DNA of 64,000 bases, taken from the NCBI GenBank assembly GCA_036873755.1, contig JAVTVY010025307.1, positions 1 to 64,000 of the forward strand, read 5' to 3'. Each line of letters begins with the position of its first letter. Position 1 is the stretch's first letter. The stretch comes from Hanleya hanleyi. Taxonomy: Eukaryota > Mollusca > Polyplacophora > Lepidopleurida > Hanleyidae. Below the pieces are notes generated by a model. That model was not told the DNA's origin and made no database searches. It saw nothing but the letters and a program-made list of their open reading frames with translations. Positions 20,213-32,500 of the stretch are shown here, one piece after another. Both the position numbers and the translations under genes were made by a program.

Positions 20213-20360
20213 GCAAGCGTCAGATCTGACAATCGAGATTCAACCGTCGTCCGTAAAAGATAATCGATCTATTTCGTATGACAGTCCGTACCAATTCCAG
20301 CGCATATGAAATGAAAATAATAATTAAAAAACACGATGGTTTCCTCCAAGAGAGAATAGG
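20213..20360 (+). repeat. Dispersed repeat of the GTCAGATCCGAC..CAGCCGTCGTCC family
   Basis: GCGTCAGATCTGACAATCGA, ATTCAACCGTCGTCCGTAAA and ATTTCGTATGACAGTCCG match copies at 37075-37290, 50365-50595 and 62520-62735 and the short copies at 43385-43560. Nature unknown; no inverted ends or tail seen. Confidence 0.55.
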
Positions 20361-21310
20361 TCCAGATATGATGTTCCATCTAGGCTATTAGTGGGAACGA
20401 TACCGTTACCGTAAGCTGTTTATCTCTGGTGTTTCTGACCAGTTTTAAATATAGACTGCTTTGACTGCAAGACAAAGGGAATCATCATAACCCTCTGTAT
20501 CACTGTTAGCGAATTAATTAACTTTTGTAGAGTGTACCTTTTCTGATTGCATACAGAAGCAAAGTGTTTGTATTTACGCGCCCTTCGTACACTGCTTTTC
20601 ATCCGTAGAGTAGCCTACTTGCGGTCATCAAGAATCTAGCCTCATGACCTGTAAGTTTGTGACTGTTGCCATTTATATCCACTATACTTCCTGTTTAATG
20701 TTTCCCGTTTGTATTCCCATTCTATTGCTGTGCCTGTCCCCGATCGTAACATCCACCTGTATTTCCTTTGGATCTATAGACAGTTTTCACAGATTTATCT
20801 TCGCTCTACATGGATTTCAGTTGGGCTTCGGAAAATTCCCTTGTTCGAGCAAAGTTCACTGTAGCTTCAACAATAGCTTCTGATCGTTCGATGATACATT
20901 TTCTTCGCTAACTTTGTGATAGTTTGTTCACGTGTTATATAACCGCTCATTGGCTTTCGTATTATCATGGAGAGTAATGACGGACCGAGCAGCTACTTTT
21001 ACTGTCTTAGTTGGTGGGTACAATAACTTTCTTAACTCCAAAAGTTTATCCGTTATAACATGTCCGTATTTAACGAGAATTCCCGAACGTAGCCTAGTTG
21101 TGGAAGAAAGCAATTGCGATAAATATTCATTAACGACAGCATAAGTCTCAAGACCAAATCCAGTCACACCCCAATTTCCGGTTGTCGGTTACATTACATT
21201 GATAACTTCCAAAACAATCCACGTGATGGAAAAATACACTAAGACGATCGACTAATATCAATTCCCCATCTCCCATGTAAACAAATACGCCAGAAACACG
21301 GGGCAGTATA
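20361..21310. other. Spacer without recognised genes
   Basis: Several short open frames on both strands, none recognisable. Confidence 0.5.
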
Positions 21311-21314
21311 TGTC

Positions 21315-21456
21315 AGTATATGGAAAAGTGCATTCCATTGTATCCACGTGGCAAAATATGTGATAAATATAAATTATCACTACGAGTGGTCATTTATATG
21401 ATGTTTTATCACACTCGTTTGATAGAACCCATATGGAAGGCACTTTTCCATATACT
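21315..21456. mobile_element. Small MITE-like palindrome
   Basis: AGTATATGGAAAAGTGCATT at the left is the inverse of GGCACTTTTCCATATACT at the right. The interior has a TTATCAC / GTGATAA pair. About 140 bp. No target duplication was defined because the flanks are TATA-rich. Confidence 0.6.
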
Positions 21457-21790
21457 ATATATATTGCTGTCCTCAATCGCGGGCATTATAACGATTATCT
21501 GTTCTTGGGTTGTTATTGCGAACAGGATTGATTTCTTCTTGAGGAAACTCTGCAGTCTGCCTTAGAGCACTGTTGTGTTTTTCTCCTGGGTCTTGCTCCG
21601 TATTTAATGGTGTTCGCTTTAGATGTTTTTTTTTTCTTTTACGTCACTCTTTGTTGGTCTGTTGTCTCACTTCGAGCCGACAGGCATATTGCGACGTAAT
21701 GCTCAGGTATTCCCCACCGCCTTCTCAGTCCGGCGAGTCCAATCTATTAAGAATTTCCATATATATTCTTATGGACGATCCAGCTATTTG

Positions 21791-24034
21791 TTCCCCGCCG
21801 CAACGCGGCCGGGGACTTTAAAATGGTTCTTGCTTCTATGTGTTCGTGCATGCACGGACATGTCCGTGCAAATACTTCGTAAGCAATAACTTCTAAATGC
21901 TTTGTCGGATTCCTCCGAAATTTGGCATCTGCATTCTTTGCGACAAGACGTCTCTTGGTATTACGTTTCAGCAAGATCCGCCTGTAGGTGGCGCCACTGG
22001 GGTCTTGCTTCTATGTGTCCGTGCATGCACGGACATGTCCGTGCAAATACTTCGTAAGCAATAACTTCTAAATGCTTTGTCGGATTCCTCCGAAATTTGG
22101 CATCTGCATTCTTTGCGACAAGACGTCTCTTGGTATTACGTTTCAGCAAGATCCGCCTGTAGGTGGCGCCACTGGGGTCTTGCTTCTATGTGTCCGTGCA
22201 TGCACGGACATGTCCGTGCAAATACTTCGTAAGCAATAACTTCTAAATGCTTTGTCGGATTCCTCCGAAATTTGGCATCTGCATTCTTTGCGACAAGACG
22301 TCTCTTGGTATTACGTTTCAGCAAGATCCGTCTGTAGGTGGCGCCACTGGGTCTTGTTCCAATCTTTAGTGCATGTCCGTGCAAATACTTCGTAAGCGAT
22401 AACTCCTAAATGCTTTGTCGGATTCCTCCGAAATTTGGCATCTGCATTCTTTGCGACAAGACGTCTGTTGGTATTACGTTTCAGCAAGATCCGCCTGTAG
22501 GTGGCGCCACTGGGTCTTGTTCCAATCTTTAGTGCATGTCCGTGGATGTTCGTGCAAATGCTTCATAAGCGATAACTCCTAAATGCTTTGTCGGATTCCT
22601 CCGAAATTTGGCATCTGCATTCTTTGTGACAAGACGTCTGTTGGTATTACGTTTCAGCAAGATCCGCCTGTAGGTGGCGCCACTGGGTCTTGTTCCAATA
22701 TTTAGTGCATGTCCGTGCAAATACTGCGTAAGCGATAACTCCTAAATGCTTTGTCGGATTCCTCCGAAATTTGGCATCTGCATTCTTTGCGACAAGACGT
22801 CGCTGGTATTACGTTTCAGCAAGATCCGCCTGTAGGTGGCGCCACTGGGTCTTGTTCCAATCTTTAATGCATGTCCGTTCATGTTTGTTCAAATCCTTCG
22901 CGAGCGATAACTTTCGAACAATTTGTCGGATTTCTTCGAAATTTGGTAAATGCATTCCCTGCGACAAAACACCGTTGGTGATGCGTTTCAGCAAAATCCA
23001 CCCGGAGGTGGCGCCACTAGAGTTCATTCCATTATTCCATGCTGCAAGTGATAACTTTCTGGGTAACATGAGAAACGTTGCGGCTCATCGGATTCTTCTC
23101 AAATTTGGCATGCATTTACCATGACAGGAGCTGTTGCTTGGGATTGCCTTTCGCTCACTTGCACTGACAGGTGGCGCCACCTGGTGGCAACATCACAAAT
23201 TCGTTTCCGGGTAATAACTTGAGAACTGACCATCGGATTCTTCTCAAATTTTGTAAGAATGTACCGGGACATAAGATGTCGCTTGATAATGCATTTCACT
23301 GACTTGCGCCTAGAGGTGGCGTCACCTGGTATCAAAATCTAAATTTGGTTTCTGGGCAATAACTTGAGGACCCTCATCGGATTCTTCTCAAATTTGGTAT
23401 GCAGATGTCCCCACGATACCATGTTCCTTGGGATTGTATTTTTCCCGCTTCTGCCTACAGGTGGCGTCTCCTGGTGGAAAAATTTGCTTCCGGGCAATAA
23501 TTTGGCAACTGCTCATCAGATTATTCTCAAATTTTGTATTCATATGTGACCCGCCCCAAATAACATGAACACCGGTGGGCATCTAGTACCGGCAATAACT
23601 TGAGGACCCCTCTGCAGAGTCTCAAAGCTCATATGCCGATACCATGACATGAGATGTCATTTGGGATTGTGTTTTGCTTGCTTGCACCTACATGTACAGG
23701 TGGTGACTCCTTGTGGCAAAGTCTAAATTTGGTTTCTGGGCAATAGGTTGAGGATGCCTTCATATTCTTGTCAAATTTAGTTTGCAGATAATATGCCATG
23801 AGTTGTCTCTTGGGGTTGCATTTCGGTTACATAATTTTCATGCTACATGGTAAAGAAAATATATTACAGTAGCAATCAACATTCAGTCAGCCATTCGGAG
23901 TTGATCTCAAAACCTGGGAAGGTGGAAAGACCCCTCTGCCCCTTACGCCTGTGAAGTAGCTGTTGCCATCCTCATGAATATCTTCTGAAACCGACAGCGC
24001 TTATAAATATTGCTGCCATTTTGGCGGGGGACCT
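21791..24034 (-). mobile_element. Satellite-bearing Helentron/pearl-like element B
   Basis: Left end: hairpin CCCCGCCGC..AA..CGCGGCCGGGG (21793-21814). Right end: TTGGCGGGGGACCT (24021-24034), the inverse of the left tip and close to the right tip of element A (TTGGCGGAGGACCT). The interior is a 175-bp tandem array, precise at the left and degenerate at the right. A and B share end type and orientation but not satellite sequence, so they look like members of one transposon class. Confidence 0.65.
21815..23820 (+). repeat. 175-bp satellite array inside element B
   Basis: GCTTCTATGTGTCCGTGCAT recurs at about 21832, 22007 and 22182 (175 bp). Every unit has GTCGGATTCCTCCGAAATTT, GCATTCTTTGCGACAAGACG and GATCCGCCTGTAGGTGGCGC. 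About six regular copies run to 22860. Further units to 23820 are increasingly diverged but keep CATCGGATTCTTCTCAAATT and the AGGTGGCG word. Confidence 0.95.
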
Positions 24035-25010
24035 AGCATCCTCTGGCTGCTTGTTGCGAATAATAATCAGAATATTCATTTATCATATACCTATGCGCGC
24101 TAGGATAGTGATACACACTCGCGTTTTCTGTTTCCGTATCACCCTAGTCGCTATCTGTATCGCCCTACTCGGTGACCGGAACTATTTTCGCCGGTGACCT
24201 TGGCAACCTGTCGGGGAAAGCCCGTGAAACCCGTTCTGTTCTAATTATAGAACTGAAAACTTCACACATGCTGATCCTTTCTGAAGGCTATTTCCAGATC
24301 AATAAAAATGGATTTACACTTGCGATAAAATATGCATATATACTAAACCTATTCTGAGTCTGATTTTGGCCTTCCTGACGGTCAATCTGAGCCTTGTTAA
24401 CTTACGGTGGGCCGTACCCACCGTACCTCACCAGATGATTACTGTGCGACGAAATCATTGAAAAGTTCATCACATAGTGAGCAACAACTTGCGAGAATTA
24501 CTTTAAATAGTAACACTGAATGATGTACAAATTTCAACAAAAAGAATCTAGCCGATTATGATAACATCCGTTTTTTTCCAAGACTCAAAATCAAATATAA
24601 GCCTGTTACCCGGTATTTGAAATTATTTCTTGATGGCGAATACAAATGGACGAAAGACAAACGTTTTCAGTGACAAGAACTGAACAAAAGCATGAACACT
24701 CTGGCTCGTAATGTTGTTTAGTCTATATGTTGTAAGTCTGTTAGCGTTGAAAATAAACACGCCGATATTTCTCCAGACGCCCCCCCCCCCAGTCGTCTTC
24801 GGCGAAGTGATAACCTATGCAGCAAATTTCCATTTTCAGGCCGCCTTGATGGGGACTGCACGCTCCCCGTCTGGCCATGGATTATCACTGCAATTGCCCC
24901 CTGCAAGCTCTGCTTGACTACTGCTTTATAGAAAACATCTGAATTCCAGGGACAGACAGTTGATCCACAGTTATAAAATAGACAGCAATTCAATCACGTG
25001 TTTTCTTATT
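24035..25010. other. Spacer with low-complexity C-run
   Basis: No gene recognised. A run of about ten C lies near 24781. Confidence 0.5.
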
Positions 25011-25594
25011 TAACCCTACCTGGCCTGGGGGGGGCCATTATGGCCCCCCTACCAAACTTTCTGCACTATCTCCGGGACGGCAAACAATGGAGAGCTGAAA
25101 CTCCGTGACTTTATCATTTGTCTTATTGGGGTCATTTTGAGCCTATTTTCATAACCCCCGGAGCAAAGGATCATGGGTAAATTCAAGATGGCGGCCACGT
25201 GGTGTACCAGAAAAGTGATTTTTTGTCATATTTCTTCAAAATTTCTGCTTTTCCGCAATGAAAAGTGGGCAAAAACTATTTTATTTCGTATCACATTAAT
25301 ATTTGCTAATTTTTCATGCAGTTTTTGTGGAGAAATTGCAAAAATAAAAAATTCGGAAAATCTGACCAAAAAATCGACCAAAAAATGCCGTTTTTCAAAA
25401 TGGCGTCACTGTGACGTCATCAAAGCGGCCATCTTGGATTTTTTTACATTTTCTGGTAGAGCTTGACCCAAGGGTATAGTGTAATAAATTTCAGCCCCCT
25501 AGCTCAAGAGGTAAGAAAAATAATTAGGGGGGGCCATTTCGGCCCCCCCCCAGGCCTGGACAGGTCCCAAAAAGCCCAGGCCAGATAGGGTTAA
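25011..25594 (+). mobile_element. Non-autonomous piggyBac-type MITE, copy 2
   Basis: TTAA (25011-25014) + CCCTACCTGGCCTGGGG at the left; CCCAGGCCAGATAGGG + TTAA (25591-25594) at the right. Inside each tip a second GGGGGGGCCAT..ATGGCCCCCC palindrome occurs. It matches the copy at 11550-12093 over its length. The open frame in the middle is not a transposase. Confidence 0.85.
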
Positions 25595-26905
25595 ATCAAA
25601 AGTTATTTGAAAAATTATGTTTGATTCGATAAATCCAAGAGAAACTGTAAAATCCAATCATGATCGAATCCTGGTAGGCCTAGTATTTTTTATTTATTTT
25701 TTTGATCCGATTTAGATGTAATACGGTCGTATGGTTATGCAGCTTGCAGCAGTAAGTTTTCTGGGCACCCATTTCGTTCCTCCAAAAGTTTCGTCTCGCC
25801 AAACCACTGATGAACTTTTCTTGCCGTGAATTTCAGCAACTGCCGCAGCCATCGGGCATGCGTCGATCTATAAACGTACCTTTGACACTGATAAACTGAC
25901 TGCAAAATGTAATTCCTGAATCAAGAATCGCCTGTGACACTGTCGGAACCGCGTTGCTTGTCAGTTTGAATTTCTCAGTTGAAGAATTTCCGTACGCCTG
26001 CATCGATCCATCGTGTTTCGCAGTTCGAATGACAGTTTGTTGAACAACACATCAAACAGTATATATGTACGTTTCAAGTTCACCATTTCTGCATTCCTCG
26101 ATGTCAAATATTACGGAAGGTAATCTTCCAACCTGACTCTGTCTTTCTTCTCTCTTTCTCGTTTTGTTTGTCCTGACCTAGTTTGTTCCATTGAGGCGCG
26201 CGACTTTATTTTTGGCCCAGTGCCACGTGCGCGGATTTATTCAGTTAGTTCAAATGAGCCTTATCACGTCAAGTACACAATCAAAGCGCGTAAACACGAG
26301 CAAATTATTTTTTCTGTTTATAAACGCAACATACGGTGGGAAATTGTGAATTGCCATGATATCATGTATCGACCTTCTGGCTGTTATGGGTTACGGAGTG
26401 TCGGACTGATACCTGGGCCGATATGGAAATAAGTATACAACAATCTCATTATATTTTATTATACCTCTTGAATATTCATGAGGGTTTTCTGATATTTCAT
26501 TGGTCAAACTTTACCCAGCCACGAGTCAATATTTTTCAATCACTGACCCAGCTGTTTATGTGTCAGGGGCCCCAAGTCAACCTTGCTGCCCTAAACAAAG
26601 ATCCGGTAATTTTATGGTAGTAGGAATATCATGATACCAGCTTCTTCACATATTTACATCACAAAAGGTTGTGACGTATTCTGATAATAGGACAGCTGTT
26701 GACTGTCACTCTTGAGATAGGGTAGACGGGTACCCAAGTGCCAGTACTCCAATGATTGAGTGGGAGCCCCGTTCATAAAATACAATGGAATTGTTGAGCG
26801 TGTGACCATATATTGATGTTGAGTAGTGTTATTGTCGTAATATTTGTGGCACATGGATGGGTATCAATGAATGTACCCTGAGCGTGAGGGGTGGACTATT
26901 CGTCG
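25595..26905. other. Spacer without recognised genes
   Basis: No gene recognised. GGGGCCCCAAGTCAACCTTG near 26567 resembles, inverted, the flank of the Crypton-like fragment at about 33300. Confidence 0.45.
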
Positions 26906-26909
26906 TCAT

Positions 26910-29029
26910 GTCTGCGGCATCTCGGCAAGTCGGCACGTCTCCAACACACTAGCATCAATTAGTTTCAATAACCTGCTTACTTCCTCTTCCACCGTGATGT
27001 TTTCATTCATCCTCCCCACAGTGCATGCTTCATTTCGCAGGCTCCATTACTATCCCTGCCTCCAATAGCGGAAGTTGACCTTTACTACGTTGCTATGACG
27101 TATAGGGGAAAACCCACGCACGCACGGTTCAGTTTGAATCCGGCCGAACAACTCCTTCAGTGTTGCAAATGAGCGAACTACTTTTCATATGCACTGTCCA
27201 GATAAACAGGCAAAATAATCTGCAGATAATTCTTTTTAACGCTAGATCAACAGAGGTATTATGCAGAATTGAAAAGTAATAGAAATGTTCGGCAAATATC
27301 TATTTTACTATATATGATGTCACTTCCGGCGATGTGCGCGAAGGCCCCGAATCCGGTCCAAAAATCTGACTGGTGGCTGGGGTGTTATTAGACCCCCAGC
27401 GAGGTCGTTGGTTTTCATTTTGCTGTAAAGCAGTCTCAGAATAATATTTGTAAATATCCGTGTTGACGTCAGGTGGATGGTGGGAATCACGTGATATTGT
27501 TAATATGGGGAGGGACGAATGACCTTGGAAAATAAGGGAGATCGTGAATAAGGATGTGCATGTGATGTGACCGATACCTACCCGTCGACGGCACCATCTG
27601 CAGTGTCGGCAAGTCGGCGTGTTGGCAAAATTTGGGACAAAAATGAATAAGGGAGGTAAGCTGGTATCGAAGTATTGTAAACAAGGGGAGGTAGCCAGTT
27701 TATACCATTTCGTCTCCACTTTGGGTTTATTTGTAAATAAGGATGTATATGTGATGTGCCTGGTAGCGATCCGGTCGTCGTGTAGATTGTCGGCAAGTCG
27801 GCTTGTTGGCAGAATTTGAAGAAATATGAATAAGGGATGTAATCTGTGGTTATTAGGAAACAGGTGGAGATTGACAGTGTATGCCATTTCGTCCTTTTTC
27901 GAGTTTGTAAATAAGGACGTATGTGGAGAGTGTCGGCAAGTCGGCATGTTGGCAAGATTTGTAGTCAGTATAAATAAGGGAGGCAATCACTGGTTATTGT
28001 AGTCTGGATACAGTGCCTGCCATCTAAGTATTGGATAGAAGGGGAGGTAGCCAGTATATACGATTTCTTCTCCACGGCGTATATGTAATGTCACTGATGT
28101 CACCCTGTTGTGTTGGCATCGCTCTTTGAAGTGTCGGCTTGTAGGCAAGTCGGCATGTCTCCAAAACACTAGCGTGAATTAGTTTCCATAACCTGCTTAC
28201 TTCCCCTTCCACCGTGATCTGTGAAGCAGTGCCAGAATATTATATGTATATATTCGTGTTGACGTCAGGTGGATGGCAGGAATCACGTGACATTGAAAAG
28301 ATGGGGCTGGACGAATAGCCTGGGAAAATAAAGAAGATCGTAAATAAGGATGTGCATGTGAGGTGACCTATACCGACCCCGTCGACGGCACCATTTGCAG
28401 TGTCGGCAAGTCGACGTGTTGGCAAAATATGAGAGAAATATGAATAAGGGAGGTAAGCTGGTATGGAAGTATTGCAAACCAGGGGAGGTAGCCAGTGTAT
28501 GCGATCTCGTCTCCATTTTGGGGGTATTTGTAATAAGGATGTCTATGTGAGGTGCCTGATACCGATCCTGTCATCGTGTAGATTGTCGGCAAGTCGGCTT
28601 GTTGACAAAATTGGAAGAAATATAAATAAGGGATGTAACTTGTGGTTAATCTACCCTGAGTTACTGCCCCTGTTATGAAAGAAAAGGAAGCAAAGGGAGG
28701 TCGGCAGTGTAAACGATTTCATCCTTTTCGGGTTTGTTTGTAAATAAGGATGTAGGGCCTATATGTGAGGTGCCTGACACCTACCCGTCGACGTGGCCTT
28801 GTAGGGTGTCGGTAAGTCGGCGTGTTGGCAATATTTGGAAGAAATATAAATAAGGGGGGCAACCACTGGTTATTGTAGTCTGGGTTACAAATAATCTGTA
28901 GACCCTGCTATTGAAGCATTGGAAAGAAGGGGAGGTAGCTAGTGTACACGATTTCGTCTCCTCGGCGTATATGTAATGTCACTGATGTCACCCTGTTGTG
29001 TTGGCACTGCTCTTTGGAGTGTCGGCAAT
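26910..29029 (+). repeat. Complex tandem region (GTCGGCAAGTCGGC repeats)
   Basis: GTGTCGGCAAGTCGGC followed by a TGTTGGCAAAATTT-like block recurs about every 180 bp from 27603 on. A higher-order unit of about 790 bp (starting GTTGACGTCAGGTGGATGG at 27462 and 28259) occurs twice. A fragment at 26910-27000 matches 28140-28220. Minus-strand frames up to 228 codons cross several units and, judged by eye, follow the repeat period, so I do not call them genes. Confidence 0.8.
27013..27420 (+). repeat. Dispersed repeat with an inverted copy at 58410-58805
   Basis: CATCCTCCCCACAGTGCATG, GACGTATAGGGGAAA, CAGTTTGAATCCGGCCGAAC, TACTATATATGATGTCACTT and TCTGACTGGT recur in reverse complement at 58410-58805. 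No inverted ends or tail identified. It interrupts tandem arrays in both places. Confidence 0.8.
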
Positions 29030-29139
29030 AGTATATAAAGGGCAAATTGGAGCGTATTTAGGAGGCGACAACTCTGTTTGAACAATTTTTCGCGGAGGAT
29101 GCGGAGGTCAGGGTCACATCCGGGTCAAAGGCCATGTGA

Positions 29140-29443
29140 AGGTCAAAGGTCACATCCGGGTTAAAAGGTCAAAGGTCACTTCCGGTCACGTGACGGCTCA
29201 GCAATAAGACCCCAGTGACTCCCAATGTCAATCTCCAGAAACATGATCCCCGACAATATTGCCATCTATTTGCCCATGGGCAAATTGGCGCTTATTTAGG
29301 GGAGATAACTATGTTTGAACAACTTTTCGCGGAGGATACGGAGCTCAACTTGAAGATCACGTGATCGAGAGGTCAAGGTCACATCCGGGTCAAAGGTCCT
29401 TTGAAGGTCAAAGGTCACATGCAAGTCAAAAGGTCAAAGGTCA
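29140..29443 (+). promoter_or_regulatory. Four perfect DR1 nuclear-receptor sites
   Basis: AGGTCAAAGGTCA (two AGGTCA half-sites, 1-bp spacer) lies at 29140-29152, 29166-29178, 29405-29417 and 29431-29443. DR1 is the classical RXR/PPAR/HNF4 type site. They come in two tandem sub-repeats of about 245 bp in the left outer arm. Function is not shown. Confidence 0.55.
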
Positions 29444-29869
29444 CTTCGGGTCACGTGACGGCCCAGCAATAAGGCTGAGACCCCAGTGACTCCCAATGTC
29501 AATCTCCCGAAACATGGTCCCCGACAATATTGCCATCTATTTCCCCATGTTAAATGGCCAGTGGGGAACCCTCAGTGTCTCCTTACAGAGAGAAACCGTA
29601 TTGGCACAAAAAAAATACTTGAAACCATGAGAATGAAGACTTATAGTAATACACATAATCTATAGGTGTTCTACTGTGTTATTATGACGAATCTAGCATG
29701 CGCAGATTGGGGTGTAGTAAGTAAAGTGGTTATTTTATTATGACGACTCCAGCATTCGTGCGACCCCAAGGTCGAGCGTTTATTGTCCAGTTTTCACAAA
29801 CAAACATGACGAATTTCAACATGGCGACCGCACAAAGTTCGTCCTACGTATGCTGACTGGCAAGGAAGA

Positions 29870-30930
29870 CAACTTTGATGGGGCGAACCCACTGTAGGCG
29901 CAAATCCCCGGTGATCTCCCCTGAGACGTTTTGGGGCCGAGAGGGGACCCTATTGGTCCGATGGGGTCGAATGAGGTATCAATGTAAAACATACGTGTTG
30001 AAGCATCCGACAGACGGGGTGTGGCGTGGAAGCGGCGTCATTATGTGCATGCGCAGTAGACAAAGGGTATGGAAATAGACGTTTTGGGGTCTAGGGAGAT
30101 CACGGGTGGTCCGATTGGATCGAGTGAGGTATCAATGTAAAGCACACGTCAGGTAGCATCCGCCGGGATGGGTGTGACGTGGAATCGACGTAATTCTGCG
30201 CATGTGCAGTAGACAAAGGGTATGGAAATATACGTTTTGGGGTCTAGGTGGTTCACTAGTGGTCCGATTGGATCGAGTGAGGTATCAATGTAAAGCACTC
30301 GTGAGGGGGCATCCGCCGGGAGGGGTGTAACGTGGAACCGACGTCATCCTGTGCATGCGCAGTAGACAAAGTGTATGGAATATCCGTTTTGGGGTCTAGG
30401 TGGCTCACTAGTGATCCGATTGGATCAAGTGAGATATCAATGTAAAGCACACGTGAGGGAGCATCCGGCGGGATGAGTGTGACGTGAAACCGATGTCATT
30501 CTGCGCATGCGCAGTAGACACAGTGTATGGAAATAGACGTTTTGGGATCTAGGTGGGTCACTAGTGGTCCGATTGGATCGAGTGAGGTTTCAATGTGTAG
30601 CATTCGTGAAGAAGCATTCGACGGGATGGGTGTGACGTAGAACTGACGTCATTGTGCGAATGCGCAGTAGACAAAGCGTATGGAATAGACGTTTTGGGCT
30701 CTAGGTGAGCCACTATTGGCCCGATTGGGCTGAGCGAGGTGTCAATGTGTAGCATTTGTGAAGGTGCACCCGACCGGATGGGTGTGACGTGGAACTGACG
30801 TCATTGTGCACCTGCGCAGTAGACAAAGTTTATGGAAATAGACGTTTTGGGGTCGAGATGGGCCCTTAGCTTCTGATTGGACAAGAGCAGCCGAGAATAC
30901 ATCTAACAGGCCAAGAACGAATATGACAGA
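29870..30930 (-). repeat. Tandem monomers of the foldback's left arm
   Basis: About seven copies of a 150-160-bp unit: TGCGCATGCGCAGTAGACAA, AGGGTATGGAAATAGACGTT, TTGGGGTCTAGG, GGTCCGATTGGATCGAGTGA, GGTATCAATGTAAAGCA, GACGGGATGGGTGTGACGTG. Inverted copies fill 31030-32050. Related monomers occur at 5640-6365. Confidence 0.9.
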
Positions 30931-31029
30931 GACAGCACCAAATGGCGGCCTCTGATTGGACAAGAATTGTTGTTGTTCTCTCATCTGTCATCCATGTTGT
31001 TGTTTTTCTCTCATCTGTGTATATCATGG

Positions 31030-32050
31030 CGTCAAGGCGCACGAGTGCTTCATCCTGATACTTCACTCGACCCAATCGGGTCAATATTGGCCCATGTCAG
31101 CCCCAAAATGTCTATTTCCATACCCTTTTCCAACAATTCCCAGTTTGTGCATGCGCAGAATGACGATATTCCTACTCCACATCCACCCAGTCGGATGCTA
31201 CCCCACACATGCTTCACATCGATACCTCACTCAACCCAATCAGACCATCAAGGGCCCATCTCGACCCCAAAACGTCTATTTCCATACACTTTGTCTACTG
31301 CACATGCGCACAATGACGTCAGTTCCACGTCAAATCCATCCAGTTGGGTACTCCTTCACGAATGCTACACATTGACACCTCGCGCAGCCCAGTCGGGCCA
31401 ATGGTGGCTAACCTAGACCCCAAAACGTCTATTTCCATACACTTCTATTGCGCATGCGCACAATGAAGTCAGTTCTACGTCACACCCATCCCGTCGGATG
31501 CTCCTTCACGAATGCTACACATTGACACCTCGCACGGCCCAATCGAACCAATAGTGGCTCCCCTAGACCCCAAAACGTCTATTTCCATACACTTTGTCTA
31601 CTGCGCATGCGCAGAATGACGTCGGTTCCACGTCACTCCCATCCCGGCGGATGTTTCCCGCGTATGCTTTACATTGATACCTCACTCGATCCAATCGGAC
31701 CACTAGTGACCCACCTAGACCCCAAAACGTCTATTTCCATACCCTTTGTCAACTTCTCATGCGCAGAATGACGTCGGTTCCACGTCACACTTATCCCGGC
31801 TGATTTTTCCTCACGTATGCTTTACATTGATACTTCACTCGATCCACTCGGATCACTAGTGACCCATCTAGACCCCAAAACGTCTATTTCCATACCCTTT
31901 GTCTACTTCGCATGCGCAGAATGGCGTCGCTTCAACGTCACACCCCTCCGTCGGATGCTCCTTCACGTATGCCTTACATTGATACCTCACTCCACCCCAT
32001 CGGAAAAATAGGGGCCCCTCTCGGCTCCAAAACGTCTCAGGGAGACGCGC
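31030..32050 (+). repeat. Tandem monomers of the foldback's right arm
   Basis: Inverted counterparts of 29870-30930, about six to seven units (CACTCGACCCAATCGG..CCCCAAAACGTCTATTTCCA..TGCGCATGCGCA..GACGTC). Open frames on either strand follow the repeat period. Confidence 0.9.
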
Positions 32051-32487
32051 CTACAGAGGGTTCGCCCCGTCAGAGTTGTCTTCCTTGCCGGTCATCATAC
32101 ATATGTCGAACGTTGTGCGGCCGCCATGTTGACATTCGCCATGTTTTTTTGTGCAGACTGGACAATAAACGCTCGACCCTGGGGTCGTCATAATGAAATA
32201 ATGACTACTTACTACACTCCAATCTGCGCATGACTAAATTCGTCATAATAACATAGTAGAACACCTATAGATTATGTTTATTACTATAAATCTTCCTTCC
32301 CATCGTTTCAAGTATTTTTTTTCGTGCCAATATGGTTTCTCGCTGTTTGGAGACACTGAGGGTTCCCCCCTGGCCATTTAACATGGGCAAATAGATGGAA
32401 ATATTGTCGGGGACCACGTTTCGGGAGATTGACATTGGGAGTCACTGGGGTCACAGCCTTATTGCTGGGCCGTCACGTGACTGGAAG

Positions 32488-32500
32488 TGACCTTTGACCT
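32488..32500 (-). promoter_or_regulatory. DR1 nuclear-receptor site in the right arm
   Basis: TGACCTTTGACCT, the reverse complement of a perfect DR1, mirrors the left-arm sites. A second nearby copy has one mismatch. Confidence 0.5.

Noticed and set aside
21573..23582. Repeated frames with RRLVAKNADAKFRRNPTKHL
   Set aside because: Satellite translation of the 175-bp array; each copy runs from repeat to repeat with no start context or gene structure.
27300..27986. 228-codon minus-strand frame as a gene
   Set aside because: It crosses several tandem units, and shorter related frames on the same strand recur in the second 790-bp unit; no domain recognised.
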